From: Nevskia soli DSM 19509
Lineage (GTDB): Bacteria > Pseudomonadota > Gammaproteobacteria > Nevskiales > Nevskiaceae
Direction: 5' to 3'
Length of the DNA stretch: 64,000 nt
NCBI RefSeq assembly: GCF_000711955.1
Contig: NZ_KL543998.1
Span: 175,054 to 239,053 of the forward strand
A program made the translations under genes and the position numbers. Under the pieces are notes generated by a model. That model saw nothing but the letters and a program-made list of their open reading frames with translations. It did not search any database and was not told the origin of the DNA. Shown here piece by piece: positions 1 through 8,180 of this stretch (its first letter is position 1; the number at the start of each line of letters is the position of its first letter).

Positions 1-212
1 GCAACCAGCAGAAACATCGCCAGTGCGTGCAGCGCTCCCTTGGCGAGGTAACCCCGATATGCTTTGCGATACTGACTTTTGTTCGTCACGACTTCCCCCA
101 CTTTCAAATCCCCAACTCGATAGACCTGGCTACAAGGTTTTTAAACGCCATCACTTCATCGGGACGTGCAATGCACAACATCGCTGAATGCAACGCCCAT
201 CACTTCACCACC

Positions 213-3200
213 TCAATTGCCCGTTAGGGAAACGGTCGCTGTCCCCGTCCCTCCACCGGTATCGGCCACGACCACCTTGAATGTTCCTGACTGGGCCAAG
301 GTCAGCGCTCCGGTGCTGTGGACGCCACTCCCGCAGATGTAAGACCAGTTCTGCACCACGCTTCCGTCGGGGTTGTAGAGCGTCATCCCGGGGCAATCGC
401 CGCTGGGTGTCAGTGAGTACGTCAAGTTGATGGTGACCTGATGCCCCGATGTACCGCTGAAGGGGTAATCGACTCCCTGCCCGGGCGTCCCCATGGTCTG
501 GGTAACGGCACTGCCATTGACGGCCACCGAAGCGCTTACGTCGGCAGGGACAATGTACCTTTGCAACGTCGCCGTTCCCGTTCCGCCGCCCGAATCAGAA
601 ACAATCACCTTGAATGTCCCTGTCTGGGTAAGTGTGTAAGGGCCAAAGAACTTCGGACTGCCGCAGATATAACTCAAATTCTGAAATGTGCTGCCATCAG
701 GGTTGTAGACCGTCATGTTGGGACATTCGCCGCTGGGCGTGAGCGAAAAGCTCAGCCAGAAACTGTCCATTTGACCGGCCACCCCGCTGAAGGTGTAGTC
801 CATGCCTTGGCCCGGGGTCGTTGAGGTCTGGGTGACCGCCGAACCATCACCCGGAGACGCGGTGGTGGCATCCGCAGGCAGGATGTAGAGCTTCTGGGTC
901 AGCGTGCCGGTTCCACCGCTTTCCGGCACGATCTTGAGTGTGTGGGTCCCGGATTGCGTCAGAGTAGTAGGCCCATTGAACGTAGTGGATCCGTATGCGG
1001 AGAATCCTTTGAGCGTGCTGCCATCGGGATTGAGGATCGTTACGTCATACCAATTACTGGTGAGCGTGTTGCTGGTCGCCACAAAGCTGATTCTCTGGCC
1101 TGCGGTTCCACTGAATGTATAGAGAGCTCCCTGGCCTGGCGTGGTCGCCGTCATGGTGGTGGCCGATCCATTGGTTGAAATCGCAGCCGAGATATCCGGC
1201 GGGACGATATAGATCTCGACGACCAACGATCCCGTCCCCCACTGTTCGGGCACGATCTTGAGCGTGTGAGTGCCGCTTTGGACCAGGGTGATCGGGCCGT
1301 TGAATGCTGTGGATCCGTACGCAGAGAACGTCTTGAGCGTGCCGCCGTCGGGGTTGAGAATCGTTACGTCATACCAGCTATTGGTGAGGGTGCTGCTCGT
1401 CGCCGTAAAGCTGATTCTCTGGCCAGCGGTCCCGCTAAACGTGTAGGCGGCGCCCTGACCCGGTGTGCCAACCGTCATCGTCGTCGCCGTTCCATTCGTC
1501 GGGATTGGACCCGACAAATCAGGCGGTACGGTGTTCACCTGAAGAGTTAGGGAGCCAGTGCCGGCCCCATATGGGTTGACCACAAACGTGAACGTACCAG
1601 TTTGTGTCAACGTGAAGGGACCAAAAGTCGGCCCACTGGTGAGTCCATTGTTGTATGCCGTAGACCCGTCCGGGTTGAGGAGGGTCAGGGCGAAAAAACC
1701 TCCAGTGCCGTTTAAGGTATCGTTCGAAACCTGGAGGCTGATGCGCTGGCCCGACGTTCCGCTGAAGCTAAGGCGCCCCTGCTGCGTCGGCACCGTGATG
1801 GACATGGTCGTGGCTGTGCCGTTGGCCGAAACCGTCTGGCTCCAGGGTGTCGTATTGTAGATCTGCAGCGTGATGCTTCCGGTATCGGCGCCATTGGGGG
1901 TCAGTACGATGGTGTAGGTCCCTATCGCAGCAAGCGTGAAGGCATTCGCTCCAGAGCAGAACGATGTACTGGCCACCTGCGTAGTCGCCGGGGACGGGCC
2001 AAGAATCTGAATCGACCCGTAATTGCAGTTGCTGGCGTAGGTCTGGGCAGAGACCTGCAGGCTGACGACTTCATTCGCAACCGTTGTCGCAAACGTCAGG
2101 ATCGCCTGCTGTGCCGGAACTGTGGTGGTGACTACCAGAGCAGATCCACCGATTGGGGGAGAGGCCGTGACCGGCGTGGCATTGTACAGCTGCAGGCTGA
2201 TGCTACCGGTATCGGCCGCATTCGCCGTTACCACGATGGTATATGTGCCAGCAGCTCCTAGCGTGAAGCGACTCGCGCCAGCGCAGAAACTCATCGAGCC
2301 GTTATACGTAGTCGCCGGAGAAGGGCCAGTAATCACGATCGACCCGTAATTGCAGTTGCTAGGGTAGGTCTGAGCGGATGCCTGAATACTGACGACTTGA
2401 TTCGCGACCGTGCTGGAGAATGTCAAAATGCCTTGTTGTGCGGGAGCAGTCGTCGTCACCACAACAGCTGATCCGCCAGCGACAATCGGGCCGCCTACCG
2501 GCGTGGCGTTGAAAAGCTTCAAAGTTATGCTGCCGGTATCACTTCCCGCTGGAGCGACAAGGATCCTATAGGTGCCAGCCGCGCCCAATGTGAACCGGGC
2601 TGCTCCTGGGCAGATATTCGTGTTCCCAACAGGGGTTGTAGAAGGAGACGGACCGATGATCGAAAGTGTCGCGCTGTAGCAGTTCGTCGGATAGGTCTCG
2701 CTGACTACCTGAACGCTGACTACTTGATTCGCCATGCTGGTGGTGAACGCGATCATCGCCTGCTGTGCCGGCACGGTAGTCGTCGCGGTCACGGCCGACC
2801 CACCTATGGTGGTGGTCATTAGTACGGGCGCCGCGTTTGCAACCTTGATCGTGACGCTTCCCGTGTCCGAAGCGCTGCCCGGCGTGAAGATCAGGGTATA
2901 AGTCCCCGTCGTGGGCAATGCCACTCGCACTGCACCTGTGCAGAAGTTAGTGAAGCCTATTGCAGTATTTCCTGGTGAGGGGCCCAGAAGGACGACCGAT
3001 CCATAGGCGCAATTGGTCTGAAAACTTTGGTTCGATAGCTGCAGGCTGACTTGCTGTCCCTGCTGGCCATCAAACAGGACCATTCCGATCTTGCCAGCGG
3101 CACTGAGAGTGACATTAGTGGCAGGGCCGCCCACGGTGATTCGGCCGGTCGCCGCAACGTCGGCTGCAACATGGCCGTTCGGAGGAACGAAAAGATCCTG

Positions 3201-3989
3201 GGTGCTAGCGGAGGTACCGTAAGGCGTCGATACCGAAATATGGCCCGAGGGATATCCGGCAGGTACGACCGTCGTGATCGAAGTAACCGTAGCCGCAGAT
3301 ATGGAAGCGGACGACCGGGCAAAAGTCACCTTGTTGTTCGCAGCGCTTGCCTGGAAATTGCTACCGGTGATGGTCACGCTGGCACCAGCGGCGGCAATTG
3401 TAGGATTGACTGACGAAATAGTGGGCGCGGGTATCGCAGCCGCAACATTGAAGCTGGCGGTGCTCGTGACGGTAGTGCCGGCGACGGTGATTTTGATGGG
3501 GCCCGAGGTGGCGCCCGCAGGCACGATAACCATGATGCTGTTGGCCGTTGACGACACGACGGTGCAGAGAACACCGTTGATCCAGACCTGGTTGCTGGAA
3601 GCGGTTGTCGAGAATCCGCTGCCGTAAATCGTCAATGTACTGCCGACAGCGCCACTGGCAACGGATGTTCCCGTCTCCGCCAATGCAGTCGAGGCAATCC
3701 GTTTGATGCTGAGGATATTTCCGGCCGGATCGTACGTGTACTGGGCGCTCGATCCATCCGGAGCGATTACCTGTACAAGTCGGCCGCCGTTGTCATAGAC
3801 GTATTGGGCACCGGCTGCCGCGGCGTTGAAGCTTGGAAATACCGCCGACAATGCAACTGCCGCCATGCCGAGCCAGGCACGCGGCAGGCGCGACTGTAAA
3901 GTTATTCGCGCCAGGGACTTCGTCAGCAAAATGCGGACAAAAGCCACCCACGTGAGCGCATTTTTGCGCCCAGAACATTGTGCCGACAT
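213..3989 (-). CDS. Giant exported YD/TIG/beta-module repeat protein
   Basis: Predicted exported protein of 1258 residues. A basic N-terminus is followed by a hydrophobic stretch near residues 36-58 that could act as signal peptide. Two YD-type motifs (QYVYDNGGRL and QYTYDPAGNI, residues about 62-97) resemble RHS/YD repeats. Two IPT/TIG-like immunoglobulin folds follow (about 105-262), the first with the pattern STLTIYGSGFS. The rest is nine modules of about 100-110 residues, each ending like DTGSITLQLYNATP or GTGTATLQRY, similar to bacterial pre-peptidase C-terminal-type beta domains. No enzymatic domain, LPXTG or PEP-CTERM sorting signal is visible. It is divergent from the cytochrome peroxidase gene across 151 bases. 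An adhesive or surface role is inference. The short YD segment may be a remnant of an RHS protein. Confidence 0.75.
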   Translation of the reverse strand: MSAQCSGRKNALTWVAFVRILLTKSLARITLQSRLPRAWLGMAAVALSAVFPSFNAAAAGAQYVYDNGGRLVQVIAPDGSSAQYTYDPAGNILSIKRIASTALAETGTSVASGAVGSTLTIYGSGFSTTASSNQVWINGVLCTVVSSTANSIMVIVPAGATSGPIKITVAGTTVTSTASFNVAAAIPAPTISSVNPTIAAAGASVTITGSNFQASAANNKVTFARSSASISAATVTSITTVVPAGYPSGHISVSTPYGTSASTQDLFVPPNGHVAADVAATGRITVGGPATNVTLSAAGKIGMVLFDGQQGQQVSLQLSNQSFQTNCAYGSVVLLGPSPGNTAIGFTNFCTGAVRVALPTTGTYTLIFTPGSASDTGSVTIKVANAAPVLMTTTIGGSAVTATTTVPAQQAMIAFTTSMANQVVSVQVVSETYPTNCYSATLSIIGPSPSTTPVGNTNICPGAARFTLGAAGTYRILVAPAGSDTGSITLKLFNATPVGGPIVAGGSAVVVTTTAPAQQGILTFSSTVANQVVSIQASAQTYPSNCNYGSIVITGPSPATTYNGSMSFCAGASRFTLGAAGTYTIVVTANAADTGSISLQLYNATPVTASPPIGGSALVVTTTVPAQQAILTFATTVANEVVSLQVSAQTYASNCNYGSIQILGPSPATTQVASTSFCSGANAFTLAAIGTYTIVLTPNGADTGSITLQIYNTTPWSQTVSANGTATTMSITVPTQQGRLSFSGTSGQRISLQVSNDTLNGTGGFFALTLLNPDGSTAYNNGLTSGPTFGPFTLTQTGTFTFVVNPYGAGTGSLTLQVNTVPPDLSGPIPTNGTATTMTVGTPGQGAAYTFSGTAGQRISFTATSSTLTNSWYDVTILNPDGGTLKTFSAYGSTAFNGPITLVQSGTHTLKIVPEQWGTGSLVVEIYIVPPDISAAISTNGSATTMTATTPGQGALYTFSGTAGQRISFVATSNTLTSNWYDVTILNPDGSTLKGFSAYGSTTFNGPTTLTQSGTHTLKIVPESGGTGTLTQKLYILPADATTASPGDGSAVTQTSTTPGQGMDYTFSGVAGQMDSFWLSFSLTPSGECPNMTVYNPDGSTFQNLSYICGSPKFFGPYTLTQTGTFKVIVSDSGGGTGTATLQRYIVPADVSASVAVNGSAVTQTMGTPGQGVDYPFSGTSGHQVTINLTYSLTPSGDCPGMTLYNPDGSVVQNWSYICGSGVHSTGALTLAQSGTFKVVVADTGGGTGTATVSLTGN

Positions 3990-4140
3990 GTTTTTCCCCG
4001 ACAGACTTCCCTAGTTGCGGGGGACATAGTAAAAGGATGACAGCCACATCAGTTGTCCGTTTGACCGCCAGCCTTCACCGCTCATCTGTAGTGATGTCGA
4101 CTACGTCACAGTTCGTACCTTCCGGTATACCATTTCCTTC

Positions 4141-5238
4141 ATGTTCTCCACCCGAATACCCATCGTTCTGGTACTGACAGGCATCCTATTGACTTGCATA
4201 GCGGATGCGATGGCGGCTGAAAACGCTGCATTGGGCCTTCCCGCTATAGGCCCCACTAGTACCAATCCGGCACAGGGCAACATTTCTGCTTTGGGGAAGA
4301 AACTGTTCTTCGACGCCCGGCTAAGTCGAGACGGAACAATCAGTTGCTCTACCTGCCATAAGCCGGAACTCGCATTTACAGACGGACGTTCGCTCGCCAA
4401 GGGAACCGCAGGGCGCATCGGGACACGCAATGCACCGACGTTGTTGAATGTGGGGTTCAACACTTCACAGTTTTGGGATGGACGGCGGCAAACGCTCGAA
4501 GCACAGGCCTTGGATCCACTGGTCAATCCAAGGGAACAGGGCCTTTCGGATGATGAGGCCCTACTCACAATTATCAGGCATGACCAGGAATACGTTGAAT
4601 TATTTCGAAATGCATTTTCGGTAGAACCGGCAGGAATCCGGCCTGAACACGTCGGCCGAGCATTGGCTTCCTTTGAGAGAATCCTGCTGGCCGGGGATTC
4701 CCCATTCGACCGATTCCAGTTTGGAGGAGACTCAAAGGCGATTCCGGCTGACGCACAGCGGGGGCTTCTGCTCTTTGAGGGACGCGCCGGATGCGCGAGT
4801 TGTCACATCGTCGGGAAGGAGAGTGCGCTGTTTACCGACAATGACTTTCATAGCGTCAACGTTGGCTTGCAGAGAATCGCCCCACGGCTGGCGGAATTGA
4901 CGACTCGGTTAGTAAAAGCTCGCCAGGCCGGTACAAGTCTGGATCAGACCGTCCTGAGTGAAGAGGATTTGGCGGAATTGGGGCGTTTTGTAGTCACATT
5001 GAAACCTGCTGACATCGGAAAATTCCGGACGCCGTCGCTTCGAAACGTGGCCCTCACGGGCCCTTACATGCACGATGGAAGCGTTGCGTCGTTGAAAGAT
5101 GCGGTCGAGATGGAACTCTACAACAGGGGCGCGGATATGGGACGCCCGCTGATTCTTACGCCACAAGAAAAGGGCGATATAGTCGCCTTTCTGGAATCCC
5201 TTACTAGCCCTATTGCAAAGGACTTCGGAGCTCGATAG
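4141..5238 (+). CDS. Di-haem cytochrome c peroxidase (MauG/CcpA family)
   Basis: Periplasmic di-haem peroxidase of 365 residues, close to the family length. The N-terminus is a Sec signal peptide (hydrophobic residues 8-20, cleavage after AMA). Two c-type haem motifs are visible: CSTCH at about residue 69 and CASCH at about residue 218. The region FRTPSLRNVALTGPYMHDGS is the typical CcpA/MauG C-terminal signature. The family reduces hydrogen peroxide using electrons from small cytochromes, or oxidises protein or small-molecule substrates (MauG type); the sequence does not decide which. The reading frame is less GC-rich than the genes after 11 kb. No partner cytochrome is adjacent. Confidence 0.9.
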   Translation: MFSTRIPIVLVLTGILLTCIADAMAAENAALGLPAIGPTSTNPAQGNISALGKKLFFDARLSRDGTISCSTCHKPELAFTDGRSLAKGTAGRIGTRNAPTLLNVGFNTSQFWDGRRQTLEAQALDPLVNPREQGLSDDEALLTIIRHDQEYVELFRNAFSVEPAGIRPEHVGRALASFERILLAGDSPFDRFQFGGDSKAIPADAQRGLLLFEGRAGCASCHIVGKESALFTDNDFHSVNVGLQRIAPRLAELTTRLVKARQAGTSLDQTVLSEEDLAELGRFVVTLKPADIGKFRTPSLRNVALTGPYMHDGSVASLKDAVEMELYNRGADMGRPLILTPQEKGDIVAFLESLTSPIAKDFGAR

Positions 5239-5458
5239 AAATCTACGAATTCTGTCGTGGTCACTACAATTCTCAAGATACTCAGAAGCCGACGTTCGTC
5301 CGCGTCTACTCTGGGCTGTAGCCGGTCAGCGTAGCCAACTCGCTTGTCGGGCTCAACGGGACTCAATGGCACGTATCTCCGGAGCCCGCACGTAACAGTA
5401 ATTGCTGCGGACTCGAAACGAACCAGCGGTCAAATTTTATTTTGTTGTCGAAGTTGTT

Positions 5459-5818
5459 TTAATGCGCCTCCCCTCGGGTTCGCAGCATGTCATGTCGCAC
5501 CCCCTCGAGATCAAGTGTCACCCGCCGATTACGCCCGCAGGAGCGGATGATGAAACGCACCAGAGCATTGAGCTGGCGCCAGCGCCGTTCCGCGAAATTT
5601 GCATCGACCACGCACAGCTCTCGGGGATTGTCGGGAAGGCGTAACCGAAGGCACCACCACACATTGTTCTTCTCGATAACCGGCAACACGAGGATACCGA
5701 AGTTGCCTTCGGTGCGTGCGATGTGACGCAATTGCGCTTCCAGAATCGGCATCGTCGCCGCGCTGCTTTTATCCGGATTGGGCTGACTACGAATCTGTTC
5801 TCCTTGCTGCAAATCCAT
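5459..5818 (-). CDS. Hypothetical protein, 119 aa
   Basis: Not recognised. The product has a plausible soluble-domain composition, with the hydrophobic core FGILVLPVIEKNNVWWCLRL followed by basic residues. It has no signal peptide or membrane segment. It lies 28 bases downstream of another small gene on the same strand, and the two probably form a transcription unit. An AAGGG stretch lies about 11 bases before the ATG. The surrounding DNA is comparatively A/T-rich, which suits accessory DNA. Coding status rests on length, start context and protein-like composition only. Confidence 0.5.
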   Translation of the reverse strand: MDLQQGEQIRSQPNPDKSSAATMPILEAQLRHIARTEGNFGILVLPVIEKNNVWWCLRLRLPDNPRELCVVDANFAERRWRQLNALVRFIIRSCGRNRRVTLDLEGVRHDMLRTRGEAH

Positions 5819-5846
5819 TTTGCGAGTAATCCCTTGACTTCACGAT

Positions 5847-6134
5847 CTATTCGCAGGACTCTGAGGGCGGCTTGGTCCATACGATGTAGCCTGCGCCGGT
5901 CTTGATCACATTGACGTAGACGCCGCCGGCACCGAGCCGATCGACGATCGCCGCTACGGCCGCCCGCTCATCGACGACTTCAGTACTGCGATGCCAGCCA
6001 TCACGGGTCATCTGTTCTACCGTACCCTCGGGCGCCCCGAAGACCAGGATGGAGGCCGTGGTGGCGCGAATGCTGTCGATCACGGGTCCTCGCCCATGGA
6101 AAAGCAACGTTTTTGTAGGTGGTTGTAGTGTCAC
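5847..6134 (-). CDS. Hypothetical protein, 95 aa (GTG start)
   Basis: Not recognised. The start is a GTG preceded by GGAATAGG. The product alternates beta-strand-like and helical stretches (SILVFGAPEGTV, VVDERAAVAAIVDRLGAGGV) and ends near a tryptophan-rich segment. There is no signal peptide. It is directly upstream of the 119-residue gene on the same strand and probably co-transcribed with it. No family could be assigned. Confidence 0.45.
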   Translation of the reverse strand: MTLQPPTKTLLFHGRGPVIDSIRATTASILVFGAPEGTVEQMTRDGWHRSTEVVDERAAVAAIVDRLGAGGVYVNVIKTGAGYIVWTKPPSESCE

Positions 6135-6470
6135 AGTGCCTATTCCGGTGATCCTGACGCTTCCAGTGCATTCCAGGCTTTTGCAATCTGTACGCTTTGC
6201 ACGCCGTTGTCACAGACGCACAGTGGAACGTGCCGTCTGGACTTGCCCAAAGTAGGGAGGGCGAATGAAAAAGTCCTATCGGATTTCTATTTTTTAGCCA
6301 CAGATTTTCTATCGTCTAGACAATCAATGACTTATGCAGGACTTGGCTGCGAAGCGCCCCGGTTGGCAGCAACGAACATCACACGTTTTGACGCTGGTCA
6401 GGAAGCCCCGTGCGCGGCTAAGCTTGGCTCCAACACTTCATATCACCCGGACGAATAGGCTATCGACGAC
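6135..6470. other. Gene-free stretch upstream of the cupin-HEAT/kinase operon
   Basis: No convincing gene is seen in these 336 bases. Short open frames occur on the plus strand but have neither good start contexts nor protein-like composition. The A/T-rich segment around 6270-6320 is the likeliest place for the operon promoter, but no consensus could be assigned with confidence. Confidence 0.4.
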
Positions 6471-7289
6471 ATGGACAGTTACGGCGAGCCGCTCAAGCGA
6501 TTCGTTGAGCACGCAAGCACCTATGACGGTTCTCTAGATCAGTTTTGGTCCTTAAAGGACGAATTTGGAATCTTTGCTTCGAGTGGCTTCCCTGCTTTAT
6601 GGGTTAACGGTCACCTGGCGGAGATGCTCCGCAAGCCGGCCGACGCGGGCCTTTGGTTCTGGCCGCAATTCGACATCCAGCAGATCAATGGACTGACCAT
6701 TGCGGTGCGTGTCATCGGCGACCAGCAACCGTTTCAAAGCAGCTCCGAGGCGGCCATGTACGTGCCAATCGGCCCGCAGAGCCTCCACTGCGACCTGTAC
6801 CATCTACCGCCCCATGCGAACGATGTATTCGATCCCAAGCTCCGACTGGAACCAGCAGGCCGGGTCACGGCGCGACCGGGAGAGATTCTTCTGGCCGAGC
6901 CAGACATGGTGTACGACTTCCAGGCCGGCGCCGGCGATTCCCCTGTGGTCGCCGTCGTACTGACCACGCCATTTGCATTACGCCTCAAGTGGATATTCGA
7001 CCGAAACACCATGAAGGCCCTGTGGGCCACCGACGCCGATGTCATCGACATGCAATTGCGCGCTGCATCCGACGTGTTGGGAAACCTGCGAGATCCATCC
7101 TCACTTGAGGTTTTGGAATGGCTGAGTACCCACCGCCATCATGCCGTGCGCTGGAGCGCCATTCAAAATGTCGCCCGGATCAAGGCGAGTTCCGCGCGGC
7201 CTCTCCTCAAACGCGCTCTCGACGATCCCCATCCCTTAGTGCAGGCCGCTGCCGCCAAGACGCTGCAGAAGCTCGACGCAGATTCTTAG
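6471..7289 (+). CDS. Cupin-like plus HEAT-repeat protein A
   Basis: Cytoplasmic protein of 272 residues without signal peptide. The middle (about residues 100-165) has a cupin-like pattern, with paired histidine-containing strands (SLHCDLYHLPPH) and a GRVTARPGEILLAEPDMVYDF turn. The C-terminal 85 residues form two or three HEAT-like helical repeats (VLGNLRDPSSLEVLEWL; AVRWSAIQNVARI; HPLVQAAAAKTLQKL). It is the first gene of a three-gene operon: 9 bases separate it from its paralogue B, which overlaps the wHTH-kinase gene. The organisation suggests that A and B bind a ligand or partner and feed the kinase-regulator. Function is unknown and the cupin assignment is by pattern only. Confidence 0.7.
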   Translation: MDSYGEPLKRFVEHASTYDGSLDQFWSLKDEFGIFASSGFPALWVNGHLAEMLRKPADAGLWFWPQFDIQQINGLTIAVRVIGDQQPFQSSSEAAMYVPIGPQSLHCDLYHLPPHANDVFDPKLRLEPAGRVTARPGEILLAEPDMVYDFQAGAGDSPVVAVVLTTPFALRLKWIFDRNTMKALWATDADVIDMQLRAASDVLGNLRDPSSLEVLEWLSTHRHHAVRWSAIQNVARIKASSARPLLKRALDDPHPLVQAAAAKTLQKLDADS

Positions 7290-7298
7290 GAGTCCAGC

Positions 7299-8180
7299 AT
7301 GGCCCTGACTATACCCTGCCAGAATACGAACGTTGTCAGCCTCGGCGACTTTATCGAACACGTCTCTTCGACTGTCGATTGCAAAGACCCGGAAAGCGTC
7401 GCTTCCGTTGCACCCATGCTACGCGCCTTGGCCAATGACCGCCACCTAGTTCTGTTAGCCCTGCACCAGCAGATGCGAGACCTGTTCTCCAACCAGCGGG
7501 TGCCCACCACACAGGTGGTTGTGCTCGGTGGCGGCATGGATTTCTACGTGCGAGCGGATATTTGGCCAGCCGCCGAAGCTGCCGGATCGCCGACATATCG
7601 AGAACAAGCCGCTATTTACAATTGCGGCACAGGGCAAAGCTTTCCCTGTCTCATGACCGGCCATTTCGGACCGGGCCTGATCAACGACCTTTACGCTTAC
7701 GATCCGGCCGCGATCATCGGCTACCCAGGCGAGCCGGTCCCGCTCACCTTCGTTGAGCGGGTGCGACTGAGTGTCGACCAAGCGGTCATGTTCCTGCCCC
7801 ACGGCGAGGTAGTCCATCGTTTGCCGCCCGAAAAGCTCAGCATCAGTGTGGCACTCATGATCCTCCACGAAATCGGCGACCAACACATGGTCGATATGAA
7901 AACCGCTACCTTGCGCGATTATGCGCCCGAGCTGCCAAGTTCTCGCCGATCGGCAATGCTGCGTCTGGCGGGCTTGATCGGTGACGGCAATACGCAGCAG
8001 CTTCTCGACGACCTGATCGTGGCCAGTCCATGTCCGCGTACGCGCCTGGCAGCCTACGAAGCCCTATCCAAGCTCGTGCCTGAACGGACCACGGCTTTGT
8101 GGGAACGTGCGTCCGGCGATACCGACGCCCTTGTTAGCCATCTGGCCAGCCATAAGATTTCGGGCCTCACTAACGGATGA
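7299..8180 (+). CDS. Cupin-like plus HEAT-repeat protein B (paralogue of A)
   Basis: Cytoplasmic protein of 293 residues. AGGAG lies about six bases before the ATG. Its organisation mirrors the preceding gene: an N-terminal region, a cupin-like stretch (VRLSVDQAVMFLPHGEVVHR, about residues 148-168) and C-terminal HEAT-like helices (SRRSAMLRLAGLIGD; RTRLAAYEALSKLVPE). Sequence similarity to protein A is weak but the domain order is the same, pointing to an old duplication. Its TGA stop overlaps the ATG of the kinase gene (ATGA), indicating translational coupling. Function is unknown. Confidence 0.75.
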   Translation: MALTIPCQNTNVVSLGDFIEHVSSTVDCKDPESVASVAPMLRALANDRHLVLLALHQQMRDLFSNQRVPTTQVVVLGGGMDFYVRADIWPAAEAAGSPTYREQAAIYNCGTGQSFPCLMTGHFGPGLINDLYAYDPAAIIGYPGEPVPLTFVERVRLSVDQAVMFLPHGEVVHRLPPEKLSISVALMILHEIGDQHMVDMKTATLRDYAPELPSSRRSAMLRLAGLIGDGNTQQLLDDLIVASPCPRTRLAAYEALSKLVPERTTALWERASGDTDALVSHLASHKISGLTNG

